Origin: Sinohyriopsis cumingii
Taxonomy: Eukaryota > Mollusca > Bivalvia > Unionida > Unionidae
Reading direction: 5' to 3'
DNA length: 64,000 nt
Assembly: GCA_028554795.2 (NCBI GenBank)
Contig: CM068835.1
Span: 60,077,219 to 60,141,218 of the forward strand
The stretch's first letter is position 1. Every line of letters begins with the position of its first letter. This document shows positions 34,801 through 46,300 of the stretch, in pieces. The translations under genes and the position numbers were made by a program. The notes beneath the pieces are model-generated. The model made no database searches. It was given only the letters and a program-made list of their open reading frames with translations, and was not told the origin of the DNA.

Positions 34801-35099
34801 GATAAGTCCGAACCACCACCAACCCACCCCCAAAAGGACGCCATCAGGGAACGAAGACGGGTTCCCATATCATTATATCATTTCAATGCCAATCCAATAA
34901 CTGAAAATCTGAATAAATACATACCAAGCTAAAGCTCGTCGTACCATCATAGAAAGCAAGAGGGAAACATGCAAATCCTATTAATCTAGCCTGAGCTCTG
35001 GCTTCTGTATCAAATCATTATGGAATATGGTATGAAAAATTACTGACAAATACAAAATCAGCCATATTGAAAGCTTAAGAAATCTGATGAATGTGGCTA
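31857..35099. other. Intergenic upstream of Rab39-like gene
   Basis: AT-rich DNA. A possible half of a hAT-like element (CAGGGCTGGATTAG) lies near 34405. A poly-G run at about 32499 and a poly-C run near 34638 are simple repeats. I see no gene. Confidence 0.45.
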
Positions 35100-35895
35100 C
35101 AGCCGTACCATAAATCTCAGATATTTTGGTAAAAACATTTTCGAAAAACCTCTCAAGAGAATTATTGTGAAAACCAAAGCCGTGTCAAAAGCAGAAAGAA
35201 AACTTTCCTGCAAATGCCAAATTTGCAGATGTTGATCTTACACCATATCATTTACTCTCAATGAGTTATAAGACTCTTTTCATCAAGTCAACTACATTTG
35301 GACTTGACCAGAATATATCTACTGTCAAAACTCGACTTGATCAAGTTCACGATATTTCAACAGGACCAGACTGTATCCACTATCACCTTTTGAACATTTA
35401 CCTAATACGGTTCTCAAAACACTAATAACTAGTTTGAATAAAATTGGGAAACTGATGGCTTCCCATAGTCTTGCCGAGAACAAACGGTATACCAATACCC
35501 AAAACCATCAAAGGACCATAGAGACTCTTCCAAATATCGCCCACTAGCATTAGCAAGTTGTATTTACAAAACCATGGAACTGATGGCAAGTGATGGAATA
35601 CTTTGTATCTGTAATTCAACAAGCTTCTATAAGACGTGGATTCAGAAATCAGAGAAACACAACAGTCTATCTTGTTATACCTCAAGCATTTATCAGAAAA
35701 GCTTCCATAAAAATGTTCGACTTGAAGAAAGCTTATGACACAACATAGAAATGCAGCATAATAACTTATCTATTTATAATAGATCTAAGCGACCACCTAC
35801 GTAACTTTATCTCCAGTATTTTTAAAGAGAGACATTTCACAGTTAAGGTAAACAGCACCCCCTATATAGAGCTACGACTCTATGGTTTTAAACTA
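35100..35895 (+). mobile_element. Jockey-like LINE relic (reverse transcriptase)
   Basis: Conceptual translation in shifting frames shows the Jockey-type order: IPKPSKDHRDSSKYRPLALA with SCIYKTMELM (35495-35590), a QKSEKHN piece, and FDLKKAYDTT near 35725, then LRNFISSIFKERHFTVKVNS near 35798. These correspond to reverse transcriptase motifs up to the first catalytic Asp. Many frame changes and stops make it a dead, old fragment. The endonuclease part is not clear upstream. Confidence 0.75.
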
Positions 35896-35939
35896 AGTAA
35901 CATGAAGAAGTGACACAAAAAGTGTAGCAAAATCAGCAA

Positions 35940-36032
35940 ATACATTAATTTCTCTAAGTTACAAAGCAAAACTTACAGTACAGTAAATTAAATCCCAGAT
36001 AATGTTCAATCGTCTATTATATGTCCAAAGGC

Positions 36033-36072
<40 letters not shown>

Positions 36073-36210
36073 TGTGTGTTCCGAATGAATTCCAATACTG
36101 AATGTGTTTATGTACCAAGTCTTGAATAGGTTGATGTATCAACAGTCTTGATGTATCGCAATGATATAAACCAAGAATGAATTCACAATAATCCCAAGGT
36201 AGTGTTTTTG
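35940..36210. repeat. Dispersed repeat of unknown family with microsatellite
   Basis: It shares blocks with 26100-26345 (TTTCTCTAAGTTACAAAG; TTCACAATAAT-CCAA). An (AG)n run at about 36035-36070 followed by (TG)n to 36079 lies inside and is absent from the other copy, so it grew or arrived later. Confidence 0.4.
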
Positions 36211-38893
36211 TCCAAAATGTAAATGGGAACTTTGCAATTCCAATGACTAATTTTTAAATAAAGGATTCTTCTCAAAATACACAACAATAAATTAAATATA
36301 AATAATCATATATATGGTGAGAGAGGTCAACCAGTCAAATCACACTTTGTAGTGTCATCCAAAACCGCTCTTGGTCGATGTTCACCCAAAAGATTTTGAG
36401 GAGGAAATGGTCGATCCTGATCCAATTCCATCCGTCCTAGAGATCGTCGTAGGATGTTAATATTGGTTTCAGATTTTGATTACTGATTAAGGTTAAAGCC
36501 TTCTATACCCACAAAACCGTTTCCTCACATCACAGGTGAGTGTACGCGAGCCTGCGATAGTAACCCGCGCTCGAATTCCCCAAGCAAAGCCTCCACAAGT
36601 CTTCCCAATACACGCGTGATGCGAGAGGAAAGTCATGGGGTGTAGAAGGATGTGACCCAGATCAGTAATAAATCAAACCGCTATTATCATACTACACTAA
36701 CCTCTATAGCTAATTACGGGTCAACTGCAGACATATAGGATTTAGGAATAAGAGAGTAACCAGCATGAGCCGACAAGTAAAGTTCCCATGAGGCGTATCA
36801 GTGCTGGGTAGATTGATATACACTGGCAAACAGTTACTCCATTTCTACTGCCAGTAAATCAGATACCTACTTCGGGTATATTCGTCCTACGCTCTCGTGA
36901 GTTGCCCGTGGTGGCTTACAGTCTGCATGCTAGTGTAGAAAGCAAAACCGCTCTCTAAATGATTATTCCATCACTAAAATGTACAAATATTTTGACTTTA
37001 CCAGGATCGGAAACTGCAGTCGCTTTAATCATACTATTGTTTCATTAAATTTGCTTCTATTTCTTCAGCAACGTCGTTGGGTTTTCCACGAGGATAGGTT
37101 CCCTAATTAGGCTAGCGAATCTTTGAACGGCGCGCTCGATAATACTCGAGAACAGATCAACGTGGTCGGCAATGATGATTACACGACTTTACTACAATAC
37201 TACATTTAAGGCATGGTCGAGCACGCAAACCAACACTTAACGTGGGCAAATTACAATATTCTTAACAGCAAGTTCTGCTGAAGATTCACGTTTATAAGGC
37301 ATACGCCATTGCGTTGATTGTGTCCCAATTCCATTGAACTATGGCGGCAACTTATTTAATTGGTTAACTTTTCCAGTCGCAGTCGTGTTTCGTCTCTTCA
37401 TAGGTATACATGTACTGTGATTTCTGAATCACGAGAATAAAATCCAGCTCATATATTAGAATCATAAGGTGTTCATCAAGCGACCAATCAAATATTTGTG
37501 TTACAATAATACGAATTCACACATCAGATCTTTGCAAAGAAACATGCTTAATCTTTCCAGGATCTTAAAATTCTCCTGCAAGCATGAATAAAATACCTTC
37601 CAACATGGTGTTGGCCTAAATTAGCTCAAATTACCCGTCACCGAATATTGCACCTACTCGAATATGACGAAACTGTTTTCGTTTATATCCATCCACGCCA
37701 GATATGGTGGAATTATTGTATATTTTTTGGGTATAGTTTTTGCCTCATCATTTTGGCAATAGTTTCGGAGAATTCTCCAATGTTTGCTTGCGCCATTCTG
37801 CGGCGCTGTACTGCCTTTCATAACATTCCTTATAACAAAAGTCGGGTGTGGATGCCATTGTTATATTATAATGCTATAAGCAGCTCTTTAATTAGTTTTG
37901 GTAATCTTCGCGGTGTTCACTAGTCATTTGGCTGTCTTCTTTGGATGACTCAATAAACGTAAGCGACTTGAATTCTCTTGCACCATATAAAAAAACATTT
38001 CACGCTTTTTTGTCGCAAGCTTAACCAAGTGTACGTTGTTGTTGTTTCAATACAATCCTAACTCGATTAACTTATTAATCTCTGGATAGGTATTAGGAAA
38101 ATCATACATCCTCTGAGCCTCTTTGACAAATCTTTATTACGCATTTAGGCGAACTAGCTATTTAATCTTTTCTGCGACGTTACAAACGTGTCATTGTTTA
38201 GGCAATGTGATTCTAGCATTAGATACACTCACATATCCTTTCAAAATAATATGCACATCAATTATTACATAAGCCGTTGTAATTTTCTAATACAATGCAT
38301 AACCTCGATCAACATAAATATTCTCATGCAAAGGAAATCTTCACAGAACTCAGAATATATTACATAGTGTAGTCCAGATCAAAAGTCATATTTCTGTCGT
38401 AGTGATTTGGTCTTGTAAAATAGTGCCAAAATTGTGTAGAATTGTAAAACAGTGGCAAAGTAAAAGATCAAGATCGTGACCAATAACACATTGGTGTGGT
38501 AGCTGTAGTAGTTGTGTATTGAGGTAACACATGGGAACTTCACTTTTGGTGCTTACGCGCAGTTATACTCTTGGGCATAAATCCTATGTTTCGGCGTTGG
38601 AACCGTAATTAGTGGTTGGATTAGCACGACAATAGCGGTTTGCTTGGTTACTGATCTAGGACAAAGCCTTTTATACCAAATGACTTTCCTGTCGCATCAC
38701 GCTGTATTGGAACGACTTGTGAAAACTTCAATTGCGCTTGTAAGCGGGAGGGCTTGTTCGCAGGCTACAATCGCGCACTCGAATGTAATGTGAGTAAAAC
38801 CTCATCCTCATTGGAGTATATATGATTCTGACCTTTATTCAGTGTCCAAAACCTCAGATTGATATTAGCATAATATTTCAGCCAAGAAAGACA
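36211..38893. other. Intergenic, left flank of Polinton B
   Basis: Mostly AT-rich. The stretches around 36480-36570 and 38645-38790 loosely resemble each other (AAAGCCTT-TATACC; CGCGC-CTCGAAT), suggesting a diverged repeat of unknown kind. No gene was seen; 37648-37923 is open but featureless. Confidence 0.4.
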
Positions 38894-38899
38894 GTCGTA
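38894..38899. repeat. Target-site duplication, left (Polinton B)
   Basis: GTCGTA directly precedes the AGTAGT end; six bases is the Polinton standard. Confidence 0.92.
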
Positions 38900-39222
38900 A
38901 GTAGTGAATGGGGTTAGTTTAGCCTCAATGGGAATTAGCATTACAGACCCCCCCCCCCGGGCAAGTTTAGCCTCAATGGAAATTTAACATTAACCACCCT
39001 GGGCAAGTTTAGCCTCAATGGAAGTTTAACATGGGCAAAAAACCCTGGGCAAGTTTAGCCTAAGTGGAATTTAACATTGGAAGAAAAAGACGTTTGGGCC
39101 TGTTGAGCCTCAAGGGGAAATGGAATGGGACCCTATTTTTTTAAAAGAAAAAAAGGGTAGGCAATGGAAAGTCATTCTCTTTTCGAGACCTATGAGTGGC
39201 CCTGAAAAGGGCCTTTGGGTTT
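38900..39222 (+). repeat. Left terminal inverted repeat of Polinton B
   Basis: It is the reverse complement of 57102-57420 with a few substitutions and changes in homopolymer runs. The outer part contains four related units built on GGGCAAGTTTAGCCTCAATG. The inner end carries a histone-type stem-loop on the minus strand. Confidence 0.93.
39198..39213 (-). terminator. Histone-type 3' stem-loop in left repeat, copy B1
   Basis: On the minus strand the sequence is GGCCCT-TTTC-AGGGCC, a perfect 6-bp stem, preceded by CCCAAA and followed by CTCATAGGTCTCG and then AAAAGAG. It lies 24 bases after the stop of the minus-strand gene 39238-39471, the position expected in histone genes. Confidence 0.85.
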
Positions 39223-39237
39223 ATGTTAATGTATCCA

Positions 39238-39471
39238 TTAACATAAGGGGCACCGCATTGGTCTTCTTCTTGTCCTTAGGCTGCGCCTCACTGTAGGACC
39301 GTAAATCAGCACTTTTTTGAGGCATCCTTGTCTTTCTACGTAGATCCTACGTATCCACAGACTGGTGTCTGTCCTGTGGACAACGGTCGACTTGGATCGG
39401 ACATACATTAGCATGTCCGTCCTAAACATCATTGAAGACACAAGGGTGGATGATTCAACTGTGGTCCACAT
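39238..39471 (-). CDS. Small basic protein, left-end gene of Polinton B
   Basis: The frame encodes 77 residues from ATG 39471, reading outward toward the left end. The C-terminal half is basic and ends RRSLRTRRRPMRCPLC, with a short hydrophobic stretch before it. A TATAAATA box lies about 45 bases upstream on the minus strand (39516-39523), and a histone-type stem-loop follows the stop. I do not recognise the product. The Arg-rich tail could bind DNA, like small core proteins of adenoviruses, but this is a guess. The promoter, frame and 3' signal together support a real gene despite its length. Confidence 0.6.
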   Translation of the reverse strand: MWTTVESSTLVSSMMFRTDMLMYVRSKSTVVHRTDTSLWIRRIYVERQGCLKKVLIYGPTVRRSLRTRRRPMRCPLC

Positions 39472-39515
39472 CTTGAGGCGACGAGAACAGGTGAATCAAT
39501 GCAGTGAACTGCACT

Positions 39516-39642
39516 TATTTATAGGTAGAGGAAGGATTGAAACGGATTGAGTTCATTCACCAATCCGAACACGCGTTACAAAATTCAGTCAGCCCGCATC
39601 CAATCCGAAGAGAGCAGTCTGTGACGTCACGTGATCTATATA
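39516..39642. promoter_or_regulatory. Divergent left-end promoter with CRE and E-box
   Basis: A TATAAATA box on the minus strand (39516-39523) serves the left-end gene. On plus, TGACGTCA (39622-39629) overlaps CACGTG (39628-39633) and is followed by TATATA at 39637. TGACGTCA is the palindromic CREB/ATF site and CACGTG the Myc/USF-type E-box. The arrangement suggests a bidirectional early promoter answering to host factors. Confidence 0.65.
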
Positions 39643-39690
39643 GATTTGCTAGCGCCTCTGTGCAGTCAATCTATGCGACAGTGATTCAAC

Positions 39691-40260
39691 ATGACGGAAA
39701 CTCAGAAAACGATCCATTGGGGTGCACCAGCAGTGGAGACCGCCCAAGGGAACCCGGACTTACTTTCAGAAGAGGTAAATTGAAATTTTGTGGATTTTCT
39801 TACCTCGCAAGAATTTGTTCCGGAACCTTAGTCACCTTCTTCATTACCGCAAGTGGAGAATTTTAGACAGAGACAGAAAGAAGAATTGGAGAAATTTATA
39901 CAACGACAAAAGGAAGCGGAACAAGCTTTTCTCCTACAGCAACAGCAGCAAGAAGAAGAGGTAAGAAAAAAACAACAACAAGAAGTAGCAGCAAAGAAAC
40001 AAGAGGGTGAAAATCAAACGGTCACGATACTGTTAGACATTTTAGCGGAGTTAAGAAGTCTGAAACAAATGTATCAGACTTCTTTATCACGACCGAAGAG
40101 AATACGACCTTCCCGAGCTAAACACGTCAACCCTCTGACTAAGCCTCTCGTACCACCCTTAGTGATTTCAACCAAATCATCGTCATCATCAACAGTACGC
40201 AGTCCAGAAGTAGGCCTTGGCCGTGGCAAAGGCTTAAGGCAGTTAAAGTTGATTGCTTAA
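39691..40260 (+). CDS. Q/K-rich coiled-coil gene region, left part of Polinton B
   Basis: The region lies about 50 bases after the TATA box at 39637 and ends at 40260, 22 bases before a histone-type stem-loop. The main open stretch (from about 39853) encodes a Gln/Glu/Lys-rich coiled coil (EELEKFIQRQKEAEQAF), a hydrophobic heptad part (TILLDILAELRSLKQMYQ) and a basic Pro/Ser tail. Which start codon is used is unclear. No known family was recognised. The mixed coiled-coil character resembles the right-end small proteins, but no sequence kinship is evident. Confidence 0.55.
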
Positions 40261-40282
40261 ACTCACCCCTTCACCAAAAAAA

Positions 40283-40298
40283 GGCCCTTTTCAGGGCC
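40283..40298 (+). terminator. Histone-type 3' stem-loop, copy B2
   Basis: AAAAAAAGGCCCTTTTCAGG followed by GCCACCCA is the best match in the window to the animal histone consensus, including the ACCCA cleavage flank. CGAAGAGATA follows 12-13 bases later as the candidate downstream element. The sequence after it (40321-40677) shows only AT-rich spacer. Confidence 0.88.
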
Positions 40299-40677
40299 AC
40301 CCACGTCTCTCGAAGAGATACACTTTCAATTGCCAATAACTCAAAAAAAAACAAAAAAAAAAACAACATTTTACCTCTATAGTACGTGTATATGAGTGCG
40401 TGAGTGTAGCTTCTTATTTTAAAATCAAAACTCAAAGACACTTACCTTATATCATTAATGTATTCTTTTCTCAATAGTTACAATACAATTCACAATTCAC
40501 AACAGAACACTTTAAAAAGTTCATAGACTTCTTCTATCTCATTGTTTACTCTCTCTGTTTTTTCAATTTCTTCACCGTCACAGTCTTTTCCTCCTCTTCC
40601 TTCTCACTTTCTTCCCTTCTTCTTTTTTTCTCCTTTTTCTTTGCCTCTTGTAAATAGAACTGTCTTCTTTCTTCCTC

Positions 40678-41004
40678 TCAAGAATCCCTCTCTTCTTCCT
40701 CTGAAGAATTCCTCTCTTCTTCTGACTCCTTTTGTTTCTTTTTTGGGCAATCTGGAGACCAATGTCCTTTTTCTTGACAATAATAACAGGTATCTTGACT
40801 TTTGTCTTTTCTAGCCCCTGTTTTTCTTTTTTGATGGTCTGGACACTCTGAAGACCAATGCCCTTTCTTCTGACAGATATAGCAAGTATCTTGACTTTTA
40901 TCTCGAAAGGAAGGAGAGTAGTCCGTCGGCTGGTCTGAAGAGAATTTTCTAATGACCCCTCGCAAAGCTCTGATGAAACGTTCGATCTGTCTAGTCTCTT
41001 CCAT
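40678..41004 (-). CDS. CCHC zinc-knuckle protein (Polinton B, minus strand)
   Basis: The frame encodes 108 residues from ATG 41004, chosen because a TATATAAAAG box lies 53 bases upstream on the minus strand. Two CX2CX4HX4C knuckles are present (CYICQKKGHWSSEC, residues 41-54, and CYYCQEKGHWSPDC, 73-86), set in a duplicated DKSQDTCY unit. An acidic Ser/Glu tail follows. Zinc knuckles bind single-stranded nucleic acid, as in retroviral nucleocapsid and cellular CNBP. A role in replication or RNA binding is inferred. The gene is convergent with the coiled-coil gene and divergent from the polymerase. Confidence 0.75.
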   Translation of the reverse strand: MEETRQIERFIRALRGVIRKFSSDQPTDYSPSFRDKSQDTCYICQKKGHWSSECPDHQKRKTGARKDKSQDTCYYCQEKGHWSPDCPKKKQKESEEERNSSEEEERDS

Positions 41005-41056
41005 TGTTGTCTCGGTTTGAGAGTGAAATGAATAGTGAAAGGACAAGACACACACC

Positions 41057-41090
41057 CTTTTATATACGCTGGTCTGCCATGACTATAAAT
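41057..41090. promoter_or_regulatory. Divergent promoter between zinc-knuckle and polymerase genes
   Basis: TATATAAAAG on the minus strand (41057-41066) and TATAAAT on the plus strand (41084-41090) each lie about 50 bases from the start of their gene. The two genes are probably expressed together. Confidence 0.7.
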
Positions 41091-41137
41091 TAGTCTATGG
41101 TGTTTAAACTTGAGTCATTTGACGTTTTGCACTCAAG

Positions 41138-44100
41138 ATGAAACGATCCAATTCATTCGAGAAGAAAGAAGAAGAAGAAGAAAGTAAGAGGCAGAAACGT
41201 GATCAATCGCCTCGTACCAGGGCTGAAGTCTTGGCACAAATTCATGCCAGTGATTTTGAAGAGGACATGAGTGAACCAGAATCCGAACCCTCTAAACAAA
41301 GTTCGCCACCCTTAGTCAACCCTGAAAAGTACTATTCCATTCGAGAGACGGAAAAGCGCTCCTCTAGAAAATTTAGAACCACGGCTTACAAATACACAGT
41401 GAAGTTTAAAGATTTCAAGTCCGAAGTACCGTTAGAGAAAGCAGAAGGGTTCATCACTGGGGTGTGGGATTCTTTCCTCACCGCACTCAAGCGACAATGT
41501 CAACCCAAAGAAGACGATCGCTTGAGACTTTCCATACAACACGACGGTTTGAAATCCCCTGTTTGGATCGAGTTTAGCAGACCCGCAGACCTAACTACTT
41601 CCAAAGTCATGGACAAGATTCAACACGTACAACAATCCAATGACCAGTTTGACATCACCGATGGAAAAGCCACACTGGACATGACCCACGTCTCTCCTCC
41701 TCAAGGGACCGGACAACGCAATAAAGTGTTACTGGTGAACGACCTTCACAGCACCAAAAAGAGTCTCGTCCAAATTCACAATTCTCAAGACCAGATGTGT
41801 TTAGCCCGAGCCATTGTGGTGGGACGAACCTATGCCAACAAGAACGACACGACAGAATGGAAAAGAGCCTGGAAAACTATTCGACAATCGGACCGAGCCA
41901 AACAACGAAACGAAGCAGAACTCCTGTTACAACAAGCCGACTTGCCCAAAGACACACCCTGTGGCATTCCTGAGATGCAAAAATTGCAAGATGTCCTAGC
42001 TCCACGCTACACCTTGAAAGTGCACCCTCAAGAAGTGCGCGGACCTCTGTTGTTTCGAGGGAAAGACTTTAAGGACGGAAAATACATTCATGTCTATTAT
42101 CACGATGACCATTTCGATACCATTACCAGTATCACTGCATTCCTGCGATACAGTTATTACTGTGAGAAATGTGACTATGGCTATAACAATCGAGAGCAAC
42201 ACAAACATTGCGGATTGAAATACTCAGGATGTTTGGCCTCTCCATCCTGTCTGAGCGAAGGACAAGAAAGAGTACATTGTCCTGCTTGTCTGCGTACGTT
42301 TGTCAGCCCTGCCTGTTACGAACAACATCTCAAGACGCAAGGTTCACAGCAGAAATGTGCTTGGCAACTGCTGAGATTGTGCCCTACGTGTGTACAAGGC
42401 TACGTACCAACATTGCCAAGGCACACGTATGTTCAGGAAAAAAAATGTCACATTTGTCACCACATCGTGGACTTGGAACACCAATGCTACATGCAAAAAT
42501 ACCAACCCCCACCAGAGAAAGAGGACGGTCACAAGAAGAAAGGCAATTTCATCTTTTTCGATTTCGAATGCATGCAAGAGACCGCATTCACATTCCTAAT
42601 TTCTGCCTGGTTCATCGAGCGTGCAAGAAGTGCATTCAAGAACCTATCTTCAGTCATTGCCCTCACTGCAGCAAGATTCCTGGAGGACGTGAAAAAATCT
42701 TTCGGGGACCGAACACGCTAGCCGATTTCGCTCGATGGGTCTTAGACCCCATCGACAAGACGTGGAGCCAAGAGGACATCGAACTTTACGCAGATTGTCA
42801 TCGTCATGCCACAGTGATGGCTCACAATTTCTCCGGATACGATGGACAGTTTCTTTTGAGGTACTATACGGAACATGGCATCGAACGTCCTAACGGAGCC
42901 AAAATCATTTTCATGCAAGTGGGACAAGTACAGTTTAAAGATTCGATGAGTTACTTGGCCATGCCTTTGAGTCGAATGCCTAAAACGTTTGGAATGACAG
43001 AAATGGCTAAAGGGTACTTTCCACACTTTTTCAATACGGAAGCCAATCAACACGCCGTTCTACCCCATTTACCTGAGGCTCACTATTACGACCCCGACAA
43101 CATGCGTACCGAACAACGAGAAGCTTTCTACGCTTGGTACCAGGCTCACGCCTCAGACCCTTTCGACTTTCAGGAAGAAATGCTAAAGTATTGTCGTTCC
43201 GACGTGGACATTTTACGACGTTGCTGTGGAAAATTTCGAGAACTGTTCATGGAACACGGAGGGGTCGATCCTTTGAAAGAAGCTTGCACCATTGTCAAAG
43301 CGTGTTCCTTAGTGTATCGACAACAATTCATGCCTGAAAACACCGTAGCTGTCATCAGCCCTCAAACGACCCACTATGTCAAACGTCAATACTCGGTCAA
43401 AGCCCTACGCTGGTTACATTACTTGTGCGACAAGGAAGACAAGTGGATTCAGCATGCTCGCAACGGAGGGGGCGAAAAGACCATCGGAACGCATTCGGTC
43501 GATGGCTGGGACTTAAAAAACCCCAAGATCGTGTACGAGTTTAACGGTTGCTTATTCCATGGATGTCCCGTCTGTTACCCTGACCGTGGCACTAAAAATC
43601 AGTTTCTACAACGAACCATGGAAGACTTGTACCAGGCCACTTGTCAGCGACGCCTAAAGTTAGAAGAGGAAGGATACCAAGTGGTGGAAATGTGGGAACA
43701 CGAGTACGATCACCGTTTGAAAACCGATCCCGAGTTTAAACGTCTCGTGGAAAGTTACCAGTTCATGGACCCGCTGAACCCGAGGGATAGTTTGTACGGA
43801 GGAAGAACCAATGCCACCTGTTTGCTGTACCAAGCCAACGAAGAGAAAGGAGAAGAAATCAAATACTTGGACGTGTGTTCGCTGTATCCTTACGTGTGTA
43901 AATATTGTCGCTTTCCTGTAGGGCACCCACAATTGTTAACGGAACATATCGACCTGAAAAACATTCGACAATACGAAGGCTTGATCAAGTGTAAAGTTTT
44001 GCCTCCCACGAACCTATACCATCCCGTCTTACCTCACCATTGTCAAGGCAAACTGATGTTTCCATTGTGTCGTACTTGTGCCGAAACGTGCAACCAAGAT

Positions 44101-45114
44101 CAGCCTTGTCAGCACACCCAGGAAGAACGGGCCTTGACGGGAACCTGGGTCAGCGTAGAATTGTTCAAAACTCTGGACATGGGATACCAACTGTTAGAAG
44201 TGTACGAAATTTGTCACTTTCCCAAGACACAACAATACCACAAGGGTGACCCCACTCAGAAAGGCATTTTCGCCGACTACGTGGATGCCTTTTTGAAACT
44301 GAAGCAAGAAGCCAGCGGCTATCCTTCCTGGTGTCACACTCCCGAAGACGAAAAGACATTCAAAGAGAAATATTATGAACAAGAAGGCATTTCTTTAGAC
44401 CACATCGAGAAAAACGAAGGCAGGCGATCGTTTGCCAAGGTGATGTTAAATTGCTTGTGGGGTAAAATGGCACAACGTCAGTGTTTACCCAATATGAAAC
44501 ACGTGGATGTCGTTCGAGAGAATTTGATCTTGGTCAATTACGAAGAAGATCTGGACTTTGTACAAGACGACCCTTTTGGAAATGTCATCATTGCGGCTTA
44601 CGTGACAGCTCATGCTCGCTTAAAATTGTACGAAGCTTTAGAACTGTTAGGGGAACGCGTCCTGTACTTTGACACGGACAGTTGCATTTACATCCATCAC
44701 CCGAGTCAACAGCACCCTGACATCGAAGGAGACCGTTTAGGAGCGTGGACAGACGAGCATCCCGACGACAAGATTCTAAGTTTCGTCAGTGGCGGTCCAA
44801 AAAATTACGGCTACGAATACCAGGACCCACAAGGAGAAGTGCACACGACGTGCAAAGTGAAAGGATTGACTCTGAATTATCGTACCAGTCGTGTGGTCAA
44901 CTTTGGGGTATTGAAAGAAGCCTTGCAATCCGGAGAGGATGAACACTTTAAAGTGACCACCTATCAACCAAACAAGATTGTACGTTTACCCACTCACCAC
45001 ATCGTCAGTCGACCCTTGGAAAAAGTTTATCAAATCGTGTACCAGAAGCGAGTGCGACTGCCCAATCATTTCACTTTGCCGTATGGACATGTTGGTATAA
45101 AACTTTGGTTGTAG
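41138..45114 (+). pseudogene. Protein-primed type B DNA polymerase (PolB) region of Polinton B
   Basis: A 4-kb region with a charged N-terminal part, several Cys/His pairs, and the family B motifs in order: an exonuclease I stretch FIFFDFECMQE, exonuclease II AHNFSGYDGQFLL, exonuclease III YCRSDVDILRR, polymerase A DVCSLYPYV, polymerase B KVMLNCLWGK and polymerase C YFDTDSCIY, followed by KVKGLTL. These are the marks of protein-primed polymerases of adenoviruses and Polintons, which copy the linear element from its ends. The region is not one open frame and carries about one or two breaks. The catalytic motifs themselves are well kept, which fits recent inactivation. Confidence 0.93.
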
Positions 45115-45137
45115 GCGGATAGCCACCCACTAGAAGG

Positions 45138-46289
45138 ATGACTTCGCCACAGCAAGAATCGAGTGAGAAACCCGATGAGAACTCCAAGTTCAAACCCTAC
45201 CATTTTCCAGTCTTCTTACCTGACTATTGTGATTGTGCCCGTTGATTGGACACGTTTCAAGCATGGCCTACGGATAGGAAAGGATTACCTTCTTCGCATA
45301 TTTTAGCTAGAACAGGATTTGTCTACTTGGGACCTGAGTCAGGATTGGGATATGAAGTACAGTGTTTCGCTTGTGGCCTGAAGTTACGAATGGATCTATG
45401 TATCTATAAAGATTCAGCTATTCTGGAACATACTCGATTGTCTCCGCACTGCCCTTACCTTTGTATGGCCTTTCCACCCATGACATTACGGTACAATGAT
45501 GACGGTACCTTAGAGACGGTACCTTCCAAAACAAGACATAAAAAACATAAAAAAGAACGATGTACAAGCTTCAGACTGCATTGCGACCAGTATAAAAAGG
45601 GGCTATGGTTAAGATCGATAGTTCACTGGGACTACCAAGACCGAGCGAACAAGATGAATACTTTCAGAGGAACACAAAACAAGTTTAGACAGGCACAATT
45701 CAAGTGTGGGGCTTCGGAAGTGGAATGCGATTGTGAGCCTTGCGATGGGTACGATGCTATACGTTGTGACCTTAGCGATGCCGTAAAGCATCATGGGAAC
45801 TTTGTTCTCACTACCCCTATCATGGAAAGGGATGCTGTGCGTGTCAAACCTGAGGGATGCGAAAGCGATGCCACTCGTCCTCTTGGATATTTTGCTGGGT
45901 TTCGTTTTAAAGGGGAATGTTCACCTTCGCGTCTACCCCCCTACGGATGTCATCCAGCCCTGAGCAAACTCCTGTTCATGTCACCCAACCCTCATCGAAA
46001 CGAACCTGTGAAACACGAATATTCGTTTCCTGTGCGTTTGTCGGAATACTGCAACTTTGAAAATCGTCTTCAATCGTTCAAAGGAAAATGGCCTAAGTAT
46101 CTGGGAGGACCGACCCCGGAAGAATTAGCCAGAGCCGGATTTTTCTACTTGGGCGAAGGAGATAAAGTCAAGTGCTTCAGTTGCGGTGTGTCACTTCACC
46201 ACTGGGAACCGCAAGATTCGGCCTACGTAGAACATGCTCGATGGTCACCGAATTGTCATTACTTACCCTTAGTGGGACCGAGACATTAA
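45138..46289 (+). pseudogene. BIR-domain (IAP-like) gene of Polinton B
   Basis: Two baculovirus-IAP-repeat domains are visible. The first has CFACGLKL, then HTRLSPHC; the second, near the C-terminus, has SFKGKWP, AGFFYLGEGDKVKCFSCGVS, HWEPQD and EHARWSPNC, the CX2C...H...C zinc pattern. Between them is a Cys-rich basic region. No RING finger is present. IAP proteins of baculoviruses and hosts block caspase-driven death; in a virus-like element the gene may have kept the host cell alive. The copy appears to have about one break. It could be an acquired host gene. Confidence 0.8.
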
Positions 46290-46300
46290 AGTAACTTACC

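Noticed and set aside
44040-44249. Short frames inside the polymerase, integrase and ATPase regions on both strands
   Set aside because: They overlap well-supported coding regions and have no family features of their own.
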